The translations under genes were made by a program, and so were the position numbers. Below, one piece after another: positions 44,772 to 55,624 of a stretch of DNA of 64,000 bases; within the stretch, counting starts at the first letter, position 1; every line of letters starts with the position of its first letter. Where the stretch lies: the NCBI GenBank assembly GCA_015501595.1, contig JADNRX010000074.1, positions 1 to 64,000 of the forward strand, read 5' to 3'. The notes under the pieces are model-generated. The model saw nothing but the letters and a program-made list of their open reading frames with translations, did not search any database and had not been told where the DNA came from. This DNA comes from Hymenopellis radicata (lineage: Eukaryota > Basidiomycota > Agaricomycetes > Agaricales > Physalacriaceae).

Positions 44772-46131
44772 ATGTCGGACTCTCAATCGCCACCTGCATC
44801 TCCAGCAACTGCGCTTATCACCGCTCGCGACGCTCTCCAGTCAGCTCACAACACCTTTACCAAGGCCGTCAAAAGATTCGCTGAAGATGATCGATCTCTC
44901 TCGCCTTCCCGTACTGCTCAGAAACGCAAAGTCATGCAGGAGACGAACGCCTTTGTTGGAAAAATGAAGAAGAATCTCTCAAATTTCAAGCTGGCTCCAC
45001 CCTCAAAGGTGACCACCGCCACTAGTAGCAGCGCCAGGACGACGGCATCAAGCTCGAATAGTTCAAAAGCACAGAAACCTTCGTTGGATATTGAGGGCGA
45101 TGATGACGTACCGCGTTGGGAAGGCATTATTGAAAAAATCTCGGTGCGTACTTGTCATCTTGTCTAGTTTTAATCTAACTTCCTGCTAGGACGACACCAA
45201 GAAGTTCTATCAGGACCGTGTTTCACATCTCTGGAGTGCTCCTACTCTGCTGGCCCGCGATTTCAAAGCTTCTCTAGCGGCATTTCCTCATACGGAGCTG
45301 GACATCGCAGAATCGGAACTTCAGGCGATAGAAAGACTGCTGGCTGCGTACACGGACCATTCGAACAATTGGAAACTCTATCTGCAGGAATTCAAGGGTT
45401 CTCGAAAGTCATACAACCAAGCATGTGTCGACGCGCAGACGAACGAGGCTGAGGAAGACGAGAACAAGAAATTGCGGAACATTGAAACGGTGCGGTTTCA
45501 CTCTGGTAATATGTGTTAAAACTGAGGATTCTCAGCGCTTGAGGGAGGACAACAGCACAAATGCGGGAGAGCAATTCGTTTGGTTCGTCTTGAGGACCAT
45601 TGAGTCGATTCGCTACATCAAGATTTGGAACACGCATCACCAGAACCGAAAGTGGAAGACGCAACTAATCGAGCAAACATTTGCCGACGAATTTCCTGAG
45701 CTTCTGAAAGATGATAGCGCTGCCGGTCAGATGAAGAAGGAGACATTGTTAAAAAAGTACAAAAGGTCGCATACCACCGTCATTCAAGCTCGGCGTGAGC
45801 TGTTGGTGCTCTATGAAAAGGTTGGGTACCTTCTTTTACTGTAACTTTTCTAATTTCGCATTGCTAGTTTGGTCCTGGGATCTTGCTGGATAGGGTGTGG
45901 GATGCTGATGCTACACGACGAGGAACGCGTCGTAGTGGACGATTCCGCGACATTGTGCTGCTCTTATGTGTTGATAATTCCCATTGGGTTCCAATTCACT
46001 CACACTACGCGGATTCGCTTTACAACATTCTATCTATTCTGGCGTCGAAGGATGTCGCGGAGTATGCAAAGGATTTCTTGACACAGCACCCTCCAATGTA
46101 CCACATGACTATGAGCATGGCTGGGGACTAG
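44772..46131 (+). CDS. Hypothetical coiled-coil protein
   Basis: Start ATG 44772 (MSDSQSPPASPATALITARD). Three or four short introns join EGIIEKIS to DDTKKFYQDRVSHLWSAP, NIET to RLREDNSTNAGEQFVWFV, and LYEK to FGPGILLDRVWDADATRRGT. It is about 390 residues. Features are a helical N-terminus (QSAHNTFTKAVKRFAEDD), a Ser/Thr-rich linker at residues ~95-125, and a helical middle with EEDENKKLRNIE and ETLLKKYKRSHTTVIQARRE. The C-terminal part contains DIVLLLCVDNSHWVPIHSHY and YNILSILASKDVAEYAKDFL, stop TAG 46129-46131. I recognise no family. Codon use and intact splicing argue for an expressed gene. Confidence 0.65.
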
Positions 46132-46461
46132 CGGACGAATAGACTGGTTGTATTGTTCCATAGAAATAGTAGTCTACAATTAGAGGTAAAAGCCACTGTT
46201 TTTCCAGCCATTCTTAGTCTGTCAGAAATTACTACCAAGTGAGTACGTAGTATCTACTACCAAGAAAGGTACCGTTATGTTATTGGTTGGTTGTCCTACT
46301 ACTGCACACTGAGAGTAAGTAGCCTCAGCATTTGTACGAAACTCCAAGTACCACGATGAACATGCCGATTGAAATTAGATCTACAATAACATCCCAACTA
46401 TATAGATACAACTGACTGATGCACACAAAGCGAAAACACGCAAGAAACAAGACACAACCAT
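46132..46461. other. Convergent intergenic region
   Basis: 330 bases between the stops of the hypothetical gene and the UBE2O-like gene. AT-rich, with ACCAAG repeats at 46233-46265. No gene seen. Confidence 0.4.
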
Positions 46462-49400
46462 TCAAGAAAACGACCGTGGCGGCGCATCCACCAAGGCCTG
46501 TAATTTAGATAACGTTCGTCCCAAAGAAAGTATCCCGCCCGCCGTCAACCTCGGAACAGCGAGATCCTCATCCTCCGGACCTGGCTCCGTGGCAGAACTC
46601 TGACTCTTCTCTATGAGACTCTGAGCATCGGCGACGACCTTGCGAAGCCGCTGTTTATCGTAGTAGATAAATTTGATTTCACTCTCCAGGTCGCCGAGAG
46701 GGATTTCGAGGGCGCGGCGAACGAATCCGCGAGATAGCACGTACGCCTTTTCGCTGTAGAGGCGACTATCGAGAGTGTCAGAACCAGGCATTGATAGTAA
46801 AATCCTGTTCACCTGTTCACGATACCCTCGTCAGTGCCCCTAAGCTTCTCATATGCTGGCTCGCAGAACCATCTGAAATAGAATGAGCTCCCTTAACGTT
46901 GCTGGAGAATTACGGAAGACCTACGGTTCTTTGACCAGTACGAGCCCTTGAATACTCACAAAGGCTTGGAGTAGGGACGACCGCGCAGCACTCCAAATCT
47001 CATTCTGGTCCCCAGCCCACGTCCCGAGTATGGAAAGACAGACCTTGCCCTCTTCGTACAGATTGCTAAGATCGCGACGTCGTTGATGTTTGTGAGAGTG
47101 TACATGGAAAGACGCCACTTACGGATTCACGCGCCCATTCCCATTCGTCCAGCTGAGAAAGTGTGCCTGCGGCGGACTATTTGGAAAATTGGAATCAAGC
47201 AGCCAATCAATGACGAATGGTGCGTCCTCGTAAGGAGTATTACTCGGCCCAATGATGAGCGATCGCAAAAGGTCAGTGCGGTCTTCATAGGTTCTGACAA
47301 TGATATTATCTTCATAAATACATCGTTAGTTTTCACACAAGAACAATAGACTAGACCCCTCACCTGGTAAACTTGAAGTCAGAATACGATACTCTTTTCT
47401 TAACCGTCCCAGGAACGACTTGGATGGTTGCGCCGGAGGAGATGCATAATATGCGTGATCCACAGGACAAGAAGAGAGAATGTCAAATCGCTTCCACGGC
47501 AGGTCAGGCGAATCGTCATAATGCCCATTCGCCTGTAGAGACGGTTCTTTATCGTCTTGTTCCGCCTCTTCCGATTCCACCTTCAAAGAAGGTTCGGGGT
47601 CAGCTTCGTCCGTGTCCGTGTCCATAGCAGTAGGAAGGCTGTGGTCGGAATACTCGTCGACCGCCATAGCATCGCCTTCCTCGTCAACATCTTCCCATTC
47701 CGTATGGTCACCGTGTCCTAGTTCTTCCCACACGCCTTGCGGAACCTCCGTATCCCAATACTCCATCATTGCATCTTCATCGTCCTCATGGTGGTGGTGA
47801 TGATGCTCTCCATCCCAAGGATCATCTTCAAGTTGTTCGAAAGCATCGTAGAGTTTAGTTAGGCGCTGTAGAGGGTAGGCCTGCGATGAACCGTCCGCGT
47901 GAGTCACGACGATTGTTCCGTCCAAATTGAGCTGAAGGCGGTATTAGACACACGACCAAGTGCTGAGGAGAACGGCGTACCCGAATGACTTCACCGATCC
48001 AAGGCACTTTCGCTCCAGTCCGCCGAGGCTGTTGCATAGTACCCTCCGCCTCCGCCTCAGCAGTTCCTCGACGCTTTGCCACATCATTACCCAATTCCCA
48101 CATTTCTCGATGCCAACCGTCGAATTGACCATCTGCTGGTGGTAATTGCCTGAGCCAGGCCTCTACCTCTCCGATCCTCGGTATCCGCGGTGGGGTATAT
48201 CCATTGTCTGTTCCTTCAGCATGAATAAAAACAAAATCGCCTATCCGCACACCAAGACCGTCACTGCCCAGATGATGCTCAGCATCGGACGTGCCGTGCG
48301 TGTCTAATTCCAGTGCAGAGACAATCTCGTTTGTCTGAGTATCGGGAAAGTACAAGGAAGCAAGTCGATGTTCTGCATCCACAGTTTGTACAACACCTGC
48401 ACGGTTACCGTCTTCTCCGCGCCAAATTACATGGTCGCCGGGCCTATGTCATACAGTCAATGTCTTGTCCACACCAGTGCAAAAACTCTTACCAACAATC
48501 ATACTCGTCAGTGTTCAGATACGGTATGAGATCCACTGTCCGGCATGTTTCCATTGTCCCATCCTGCCATAACACGTCGACAGTTGTCTCCGTCTCTTTG
48601 ACCGCTAATATGACGACGGGCAGATTGTCATGCATGGAGTAAGGAACTTCGACACTGCCGTCCAGTATCCTAACACGGTCACCGATGCGCATCTGAAACT
48701 CTGTACGACCTTTTAACAGAGTCAGTTTAGATACGTCCTTCGTTGACCAAAATCTGGCGGGTCGCTGTCGCTCCTGCGCCTCACTGGAACTTAGCTTGAC
48801 TAATGTCAGTAGGACGAAAATTAGACATGGGAGACCATCTTACAGTTTGATTGATGGCCAACCATGCAATCGCGTATACATTGCGCTTTATGTCAATGAC
48901 TGTATCTCGGGCGGTGCCAAGGAAGCGATCCAAGAAATGCTGAACGCCGTTTGCTGGGGGAAGGATGTTCTGTAGATCGACATGTCAAACACTCTTACGC
49001 GCCGAGAGCCGCGTAAACGTACACCTTTCTCTCCGATGGCAAAGTGAGAGCCGAACTCGGGGAATCGGACGAGTTCGTGGCTGGATGTCTCGATGAGATT
49101 TTCGTCGTACAACTAGAGCACCTGTATCAATGAATCATGATTGAGGATGTCGCTGACAGCTGGGATATACCTCGATTATCTGCATGAACGACACGAGATG
49201 AGATTAATGTGGCTCGTAACTGGTTGAACGCACCTGGCCGACCCAGTCATCGTACAGAACGTAATCTCTTGTCTCTGCCTCCATTGCGGGTGCAACCTGG
49301 CTCGAATCCCACCAGCCTTCCATGGCGACTTTGGTGATCGCATGTTCAAGCCGTCCCCTCACTTTCACGTCGACGATGACGCCGGACCGAACGTCATCTA

Positions 49401-49791
49401 TGCTGCGTTTGCAAAAGTCTCCGGGCTGAAGCGTGCGGTCGACGAGCGTAAAGTCGCTTTCGGACTGAATTTCGCGCGAGCTATTGTCGTTCAAGAATGT
49501 TACCCCGACTTCACCGCGCTTAAGCGGCCGCGAGAGTGGGTCGTCCTCTATAGGAATTATGTCTTCAGCATCATGCCAGCATCTCTGTATTATGTGAATG
49601 TGAATATATGCGCTTGAATGGGACGAACTTGCCAGAACGATGCCGTAGGCGTCGGGATCCTGGGTCAGTTTGACGACATCTTCCTGGTAGAACTGGAATA
49701 TTATATTTTTTGAATATGGAAGCGTTTATCGGCTGAATGACACGCATATATGCACCTTTGTCGCCGGCGCTGTGCGCGATTTGTTCGCCAT
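46462..49791 (-). CDS. UBE2O-like E2/E3 hybrid ubiquitin-conjugating enzyme
   Basis: UBE2O-type enzymes combine E2 and E3 activity and in animals ubiquitinate orphan ribosomal and other basic proteins. ATG 49791 gives [12 protein letters not shown], and after an intron [20 protein letters not shown]. This joins via a GC-AG intron to [20 protein letters not shown]. The N-terminal half contains the family's repeated beta-rich modules ([40 protein letters not shown]). Acidic runs ([20 protein letters not shown]) precede the catalytic region. The UBC fold includes [39 protein letters not shown], and [20 protein letters not shown] with the catalytic cysteine in GKVC (codon at 47038-47040). [19 protein letters not shown] and [11 protein letters not shown] follow. 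It ends [16 protein letters not shown]. At least nine introns. Confidence 0.88.
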
Positions 49792-49918
49792 AAGAAAAGG
49801 CGAGTAAGCCCTTGGGTCGTGTGGTGGTTGTGGGCTAAAGATTGCAGGGATCGGCCGATTGTCTTTTGAGGCTTTAAACCATCACCATCACCATCCGTTC
49901 ACAACGAACTCAGACATC

Positions 49919-51791
49919 ATGGCAATCCCCGCAGGAGACTTGACTGTCTTGCCGGTCGAGCTGATTGAATATATTCTGACATTTATTGACGGAAAATCTG
50001 TTGCAAAATGCAGAGAGGCAAGCCAATTTGTTCCTTACTCTTGAACATTGTTCTCAATGCTGTTTAGGTCTGCGCATTCTTCCATTCTCTCGTAGATGAT
50101 TCTGCGGCCTCTGAATATTCTGTTGAACTGGCCAAACATGGTCTAAAAGCACATCATTCAGCAGGAGGATCTGCAGACAGTCTACAAGTACTCCGCAAGT
50201 ATGTGTCTGGTTGGGCAGATCCAGCCAGCATGACCGAAACCCACATCGACATGCTCCACGGTGGTCTCTGGGAGTTATTTGGAAACGTTTTCGCGCAGAC
50301 AGGATCCGATGGCGGTCTTCATCTATTCAGACTGCCTTCTCCCTCCCTTTCCATCCCAGAGAGCAGATGGAGTATTCCCATAGATATTTCATTTCGGGAC
50401 TTTGGCATGGATCCTTCTCAGGATCTGCTTATACTTATCGAAAGTCCCACCCAAGGACGTCGAAGGTTTTCCAGCCGCTTCCCCATTCCTAACCGAACCT
50501 TCAACTTTCACATCCGGACGGTATCGACTGGCGAGAAACATCCTTTGGCCAAGAATCCCAAAGTTTCTGTAAAGCTGGATATAATCAGTCGGGATACAAT
50601 TTCGACTTTCGCAATCCAAATCTCAGGAGATCACTTTGGTGTCTTCTTTAACGACGCGCAAGGAGATGGAGGTTTCTTGGTTATCTGGAATTGGAAGACT
50701 GGCGAGAAAGAGATGGTAGGCCATTGGCAATGACCTCCCCATTACAATTCATCTCATGAAATGTAGCACGTCTCCGATGACGAAATGACTTCCTTCGTAT
50801 TCCTCACCGACCGCCACATCTTGATCTGCGACTGGGAGGACATGGACATGTGCATCACCATCGTAGACTTCAAAGCCACCAGCAGCCAAGAGCTCTCGCT
50901 CACCGACCTCACCGAGTGCTGCCATCTTTCCCTCCCGAACGTCCGCGCCAGGGCCATGGCCTCCATTCGCTGCGACCCCTCCCCCGCGTGGCCAAACAAC
51001 GACAAGTCCATCCCCTTCTACGACGACCACGATCATCTGATCTACACCATCTCGATGTGGTCTGCAGATATTCATCACTACAACTTTGTCGTTCCACGCG
51101 CCACAATTCTCGCTCACCTCGACTCAGTCGGCGGTATGGACAACTTCATTCCATGGGAAGACTGGGGTGAGACTGGGGCGCGTGTTCTCGACTCCAGCCT
51201 TCATACACCGCCCTCGGTGGTGTGGTCGTGTACCACCTTTGGCTCCAAGATGGTGTCATTTGAGACTGCAGGCGAATTCATCTATTGCTTTGATTTCAAC
51301 CAGATGCGCGTCAAGCAGGAGATTGCAAGGGGTGCGCCTTCGGCCGATCCGAACGTCAAATTCGCGTTCCCGCAGGAGGAGATGGCCGTGTGCACGTCGG
51401 ATACGGTGTTGACGAATGCGGAACATCCGGTCTTCACGTATGGCGTGAAGACGTCGCTGCCCTTCCGAGTTCGGGCTATCCCAATAACACTTGGGAATGG
51501 ACGATACTCGGTGATGTGCAGCCAAAATAATATTATCATCGTGGATTCAAGTCAGGTGAGGATTTTGGATGGTTCATATATATATCGCTTCTCGGGCTTA
51601 CCGTTGACAGAATGCGATGCATTATCGTGTCCTTTCATTTTGATCAGGTTGATCTTGGCAGCTCTTCGTTTAAAAGTGTAAATTTACTACTTCGATGTGT
51701 AGGGCAAGGTACACTATATGAACGCGATCATGTTTTCTCTGCAGGTGACCTCAGATCGTATCAAATCAGACGCGTCGCGTTTATTTGGTAG
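49919..51791 (+). CDS. F-box protein
   Basis: An N-terminal F-box (LTVLPVELIEYILTFIDGKS, joined by an intron to VCAFFHSLV) predicts a substrate adaptor for an SCF ubiquitin ligase. Start ATG 49919 (MAIPAGDL); an in-frame upstream ATG at 49859 would add about 20 His/Asn-rich residues. The remainder, about 520 residues, is the variable region of the large Agaricomycete F-box families: ITFAxx-type WD/Kelch-like strands such as TSFVFLTDRHILICDWEDMD, TISMWSADIHHYNFVVPRAT and MVSFETAGEFIYCFDFNQMR. I place the end at TAG 51789-51791, using a last intron (GTGAGG...GATCAG, 51556-51647) that leads into VDLGSSSFKSVNLLLRCVG. Without it the frame ends at 51681. Confidence 0.75.
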
Positions 51792-52117
51792 TTTGTTGCC
51801 GGCCTCATGTGCGTTGCTGCTCCTGCCCGGACCACGTTCGTTTCGACATGTCGTTGAGCCATCGCCTCACCAGATCATCATGATCATGATCCTTGGTTCG
51901 CACGACCTTGAGTCCTATTCATGTCGCTAGAACACGTCATATCGTATCCGACCCCGTTCTATATTGACACCCTTATTTTTTCCTGTTCCAACAGCTAACC
52001 TTGGCTCAATGGAATCAGTTAACCCTTCATCACTGTGTTCATTAAAAGAACAGCTTCTCGGACGACAACCATCTCCGCCAGGTCCCAGTCTGGAGGATGT
52101 CCAGAACGTCGGTTTCA
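51792..52117. other. Intergenic region
   Basis: About 325 bases downstream of the F-box gene. No gene or clear signal seen. Confidence 0.4.
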
Positions 52118-52200
52118 CAGGTGGCAAAGCCCCGGCAACTCGATCGAGTTGCCGGACAAGCAACCTCTGTGGCAACTCCTGGGTCAACTTCACTTGAAAC
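52118..52200. repeat. Inverted repeat, left arm (hAT-like end)
   Basis: CACAGGTGGCAAAG, then a perfect palindrome GGCAACTCGATCGAGTTGCC, then GGACAAGCAAC. This matches the reverse complement of 54889-54953, including the palindrome. The CAGGTGGCAAAG terminus resembles hAT-type inverted repeats, but no 8-base target duplication is evident. Confidence 0.6.
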
Positions 52201-52662
52201 ACGGACTTTAGCACCTGTGTTAAGTACATAAACATGCCAGTCTCGTAACGCCTCATGTACTTAGTACATCAATCACAGATGAAGGCTTGGAAGTGAAGTG
52301 GTATTAACTATGTGATACATCAGGTAAACTCAGTCTTACAAACACAACACGTTGATCTAATGATGCTACTCTGCGAAACCAAGAAGAATTGCTCCGACTG
52401 CCCTAACCGAGGAAGCATAATGTCGCCTCTGGCGGTCTTGCTCTTCACCCACGCGGATACCTTTTCCGCGATGTTGTCCGCACACACCGAAGATATCGTA
52501 CAACGTGGAGACGCATGCGCGTAGCCATCCATAGGATGACCAGGCCCATGGCTACAACGAGCGCCCTCCCGTTTCTGAGCACACTATCCAGAAACGCGAA
52601 TGGTTGTTGATGAAAGTGTGATTGACTGGGCATTGAGAAGCTTCGCTGCGTCGATGCCTCTC

Positions 52663-54230
52663 TAGTAGATATGGGAAGGGTACGCCACGTGTTTGACTTT
52701 GGCACGGTCGGAGCCTGCGAGGATGGGGACGGGTTGGCGGGAGAGTGCGAATAGTGAGTGAGGGAGTATCGTCAAAGTCTAGTGCGACTTCCCATGCGCC
52801 CACTATGAAAGTTGCTTTAGAAAGAATAGGGTGAACAGGTAATACCATGGGACTTACTGCACTCCTCAGCATCGGCGGGGCGAATGAAATTGTAGTTGGG
52901 GAGTCCGCGATAGAAGTTGGCCAGCCTGGAGTCTGGACAAGGAGTAAGTTTACCAAAGCAGAATGCTTTGAGAGGGATCATACGCGATAGGCTGATGAGT
53001 AGGCCCGTCTTCACCGATACCAATCGAATCGTGAGTGGCGATGCTGATCGTATTTGCAAAGCAGTCATACGAGCACCAGGCGCCGCGTACAACCAGAACA
53101 TGAAGAATCTAAAAAACAGATTAGATGGCAACAACATGGAATAAGCGGCATCAACGTACGTCGAGCATATTGCTATGAACATTCCATTCTGGTACGCGCT
53201 CATGCCATTGGCAAGACCAATCATCGAGAACTCGCGAATGCCATATCGGATTTGGCGCCCAGAGTAATCGCCCAGACCCGTTTCAGGCTATATACAAAGT
53301 CAGCGATTCAAGTCGAATATCATGCCAGTAAAGGCCCACAGCTTGGAATTCGACCTGTCCCGGGAAATTGACAAATGTCGATTCTAGTAGATCCGCAGAG
53401 CCAGCAATAGAGTGCTTGTACTTAGGCACTGGAGCAGCAAGAGCAATACCGGACGACTTTCTCGTGGGCTGCTCTGCAGTCGGAAGCTTTAATTTGGGCG
53501 GTAGGAAAGTCCGCCATTCCTCTGGAAGTTTTCCCGTCAACCGCTGATGAAGTTCAGCATACTCCTCGGGGTGGGCATTGGCATATTTGGCATAGAGTGT
53601 GTTCCAAGCGGCTTCGTCATCCTGGCCACGTTTAATTACAGGACGAGAGTATTCTGTTCGTCGTCAAGACGCGTACTTTAAAGAAGAGCGAGTAACCAAC
53701 ATACCGTAAACTTCTTCCGGAATCACTTAGCCTTGGCATCCATACCCCAGACCCCCTTGACGTATTCAACTTCATCTGCCTCAAGGGCTTGTCCATGAGC
53801 AGCACCGGTATTGGCGCGACGGCTTCCAAAGCCAATTACGGTTCGTATGTGGACGAATACAGGCTTCCCTATTACGCCTTTAGCGGTGTCGAGAGCAGCG
53901 ATTATAGCAGGGAGCTGAGAGAAATGTGAATAAGAGGATACACCAAATGGGAGGGCACCCACATCATTAGTTCCGTCCTGAACATTGATAGCATGGAAGC
54001 CGTTCGCAGAGCCAGTAACACGCCAGATCTTGTTGTCGATGATATCAAGCCCCGGCTTGTTGTAAGTTGCGGGAAGCCTCTTTGACGCAATGGCCAGTCC
54101 GACGGCATTGGCAATACCTTGCCCAAGAGGACCGGTGGTCGCCTAGTATCCCAGAATTGTTAAAGGCAGCTTTTAGATGTATGAATCGACTCACCTCAAT
54201 GTCCGGGAATTCAATTTCCAGATAACCCGC
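52663..54230 (-). pseudogene. Transketolase pseudogene
   Basis: Transketolase is a thiamine-diphosphate enzyme of the pentose phosphate pathway. Homology starts abruptly at IEFPDIE (54230) and is spliced to ATTGPLGQGIANAVGLAIAS. The part after NKPGLDIIDNKIW jumps straight to GFHAINVQDGTND, deleting the GDG-x(n)-N thiamine-diphosphate motif. PAIIAALDTAKGVIGKPVFV and GFGSRRANTGAAHGQALEAD follow. The middle domain (AHPEEYAELHQRLTGKLPEE, HSIAGSADL, SGRQIRYGIREFSMIGLANG, LPNYNFIRPADAEE) is disturbed by extra sequence. A one-base shift at about 52750 separates DFDDTPSL from ALSRQPVPILAGSDRAKVKH. It stops at 52663-52665 without the C-terminal domain. Not functional as transketolase. It lies between two inverted repeats. 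Confidence 0.85.
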
Positions 54231-54880
54231 TACGATTCCACAGTTTGGATTATGGTACGTCCGGCACCACAGACCTCCGTGCGAGTTGTGCCCCACCCGC
54301 GATACAAGTACGAGTCGTGGTCCTGCCGTCAGCGGCGCGTCCGAAATCAAGCACTGTTGCGAGAACCAACACTGAGCAGCCCTAGAATGCAGAACAGTCC
54401 AAGTGGTGACCTGACAATCGGATTAGAAAGAGAGGAGAGAGCGTGAAGTAAACATGCCTTGGAGGCTAGTCAATCCTTCAGACTAGACACACGCCCGCTA
54501 CGACCTTGCTGGCGCCGGTCGATATAACCCCCATTCAACCTCCTCACGCAAGTCACCTCTGCCCGCCCGGCGCCGTCTGCGTGAGCTGTCCGACCACTCT
54601 GGCTCCATCGTTGACCCGCGTCGTACCCCTTCCGAAAGCCACAGAACGAATCCAATGGCTGCGCGAGTCGTCCAGAATCGAGCGCCGTTGCGAAAACCAA
54701 CGCGGAGCCCCAGAGCGTATCCAAAGGCGGAAAGACAGGAAGGAGCAAGGAGCAAGGCAAGCAAGGAGAGATCACAGGCCACTAGTTAATATTGTAATAT
54801 TATCGAAATATAATTGGAGATGGTTAAATATCTAACAAATCAAATGGGCCTATTAAGGCAAGCCTTCGCCGCGTGTCAGG
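54231..54880. other. Sequence between the transketolase fragment and the right inverted repeat
   Basis: No supported gene. A minus-strand frame (about 54498-54782) begins without an ATG and is GC-rich, so I do not call it. AT-rich sequence lies at 54780-54840. If the inverted repeats delimit one element, this is its interior. Confidence 0.4.
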
Positions 54881-54884
54881 CGAG

Positions 54885-54955
54885 TTGCTCCAGGAGTTGC
54901 CTGTCCGGCAACTCGATCGAGTTGCCGCGACTTTGCCACCTGTGTTTCGGCCGTA
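54885..54955. repeat. Inverted repeat, right arm (hAT-like end)
   Basis: CCAGGAGTTGCCTGTCC, then the same 20-base palindrome GGCAACTCGATCGAGTTGCC, then CTTTGCCACCTGTG: the reverse complement of the 52118 arm, 2.8 kb away. Confidence 0.6.
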
Positions 54956-55358
54956 GCTTTCATGAAATGTCCTCCTGCTTGGCTTGGGCGTGGATGACTG
55001 ATGCGGCACTCTCGCAGCATGCTGGCGCTAAACGTCCTGACTGCGTGCGTAATAGAACTCGTTCCCTAGAATACCGCGTTCCGTGTATTTTCTCCATTCA
55101 GTACTGCTTCACAGCTATTAGGTTTCTCGTGCACGCACGTTCTGATCAAGTGTCCTGGAAATCTGGGCTTTCAAGGTCTTCATATCACGATGAGAATTTC
55201 TGAGTTGATTTGGCGCTACCGCGCAATTGATTTAATGCTGTCAGTCTCCGGTAAATCACCTTAGAACGCGTCTATATCAATCAAAGCGCTCAGTGAGGGA
55301 TATGAGCCATTAGCTGTGATGCCTGGGATTTCCAACTCCTCTCGTCACCGAGCATAAC
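54956..55358. other. Intergenic region left of the retrotransposon
   Basis: About 400 bases between the inverted repeat and the Ngaro-like element. No gene seen. Confidence 0.4.
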
Positions 55359-55566
55359 GTGGACCGCTCGTTCAAGGAGCGAGGAACGAGCTCCTGAGAA
55401 ACGCGCGCAGGGCCAAGCTAAGGAAGGAGCTGGTCCACTTTGGTAGCATACATGTCCGTATATAGTAATACCACGTTTGTCCTTCCCCAAACGTTCGCGT
55501 CTGCTTCTCTCTCTTCCCCAATCTCCCATCCTCGCTCTACCAGCCTCGTCGGTCGCATTTTTCGCA
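55359..55566 (+). repeat. Split direct repeat A1
   Basis: 208 bases beginning GTGGACCGCTCGTTCAAGG, matching A2 at 60655-60862. It contains GTCCGTATATAGTAATACC (about 55453-55470), a possible core promoter for the element, and ends GGTCGCATTTTTCGCA shortly before the gag start. Confidence 0.85.
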
Positions 55567-55624
55567 TTCATCAGTCAAGACACGCGTTACGACACGCATA
55601 TCGTTCTCATTATCAACCATCAAA

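Noticed and set aside
54498..54782. Minus-strand frame with a hydrophobic start (LSLLALLLAPSCLSAFGYAL)
   Set aside because: It begins at a non-ATG codon, has no splice or homology support, and lies inside the possible transposon interior.
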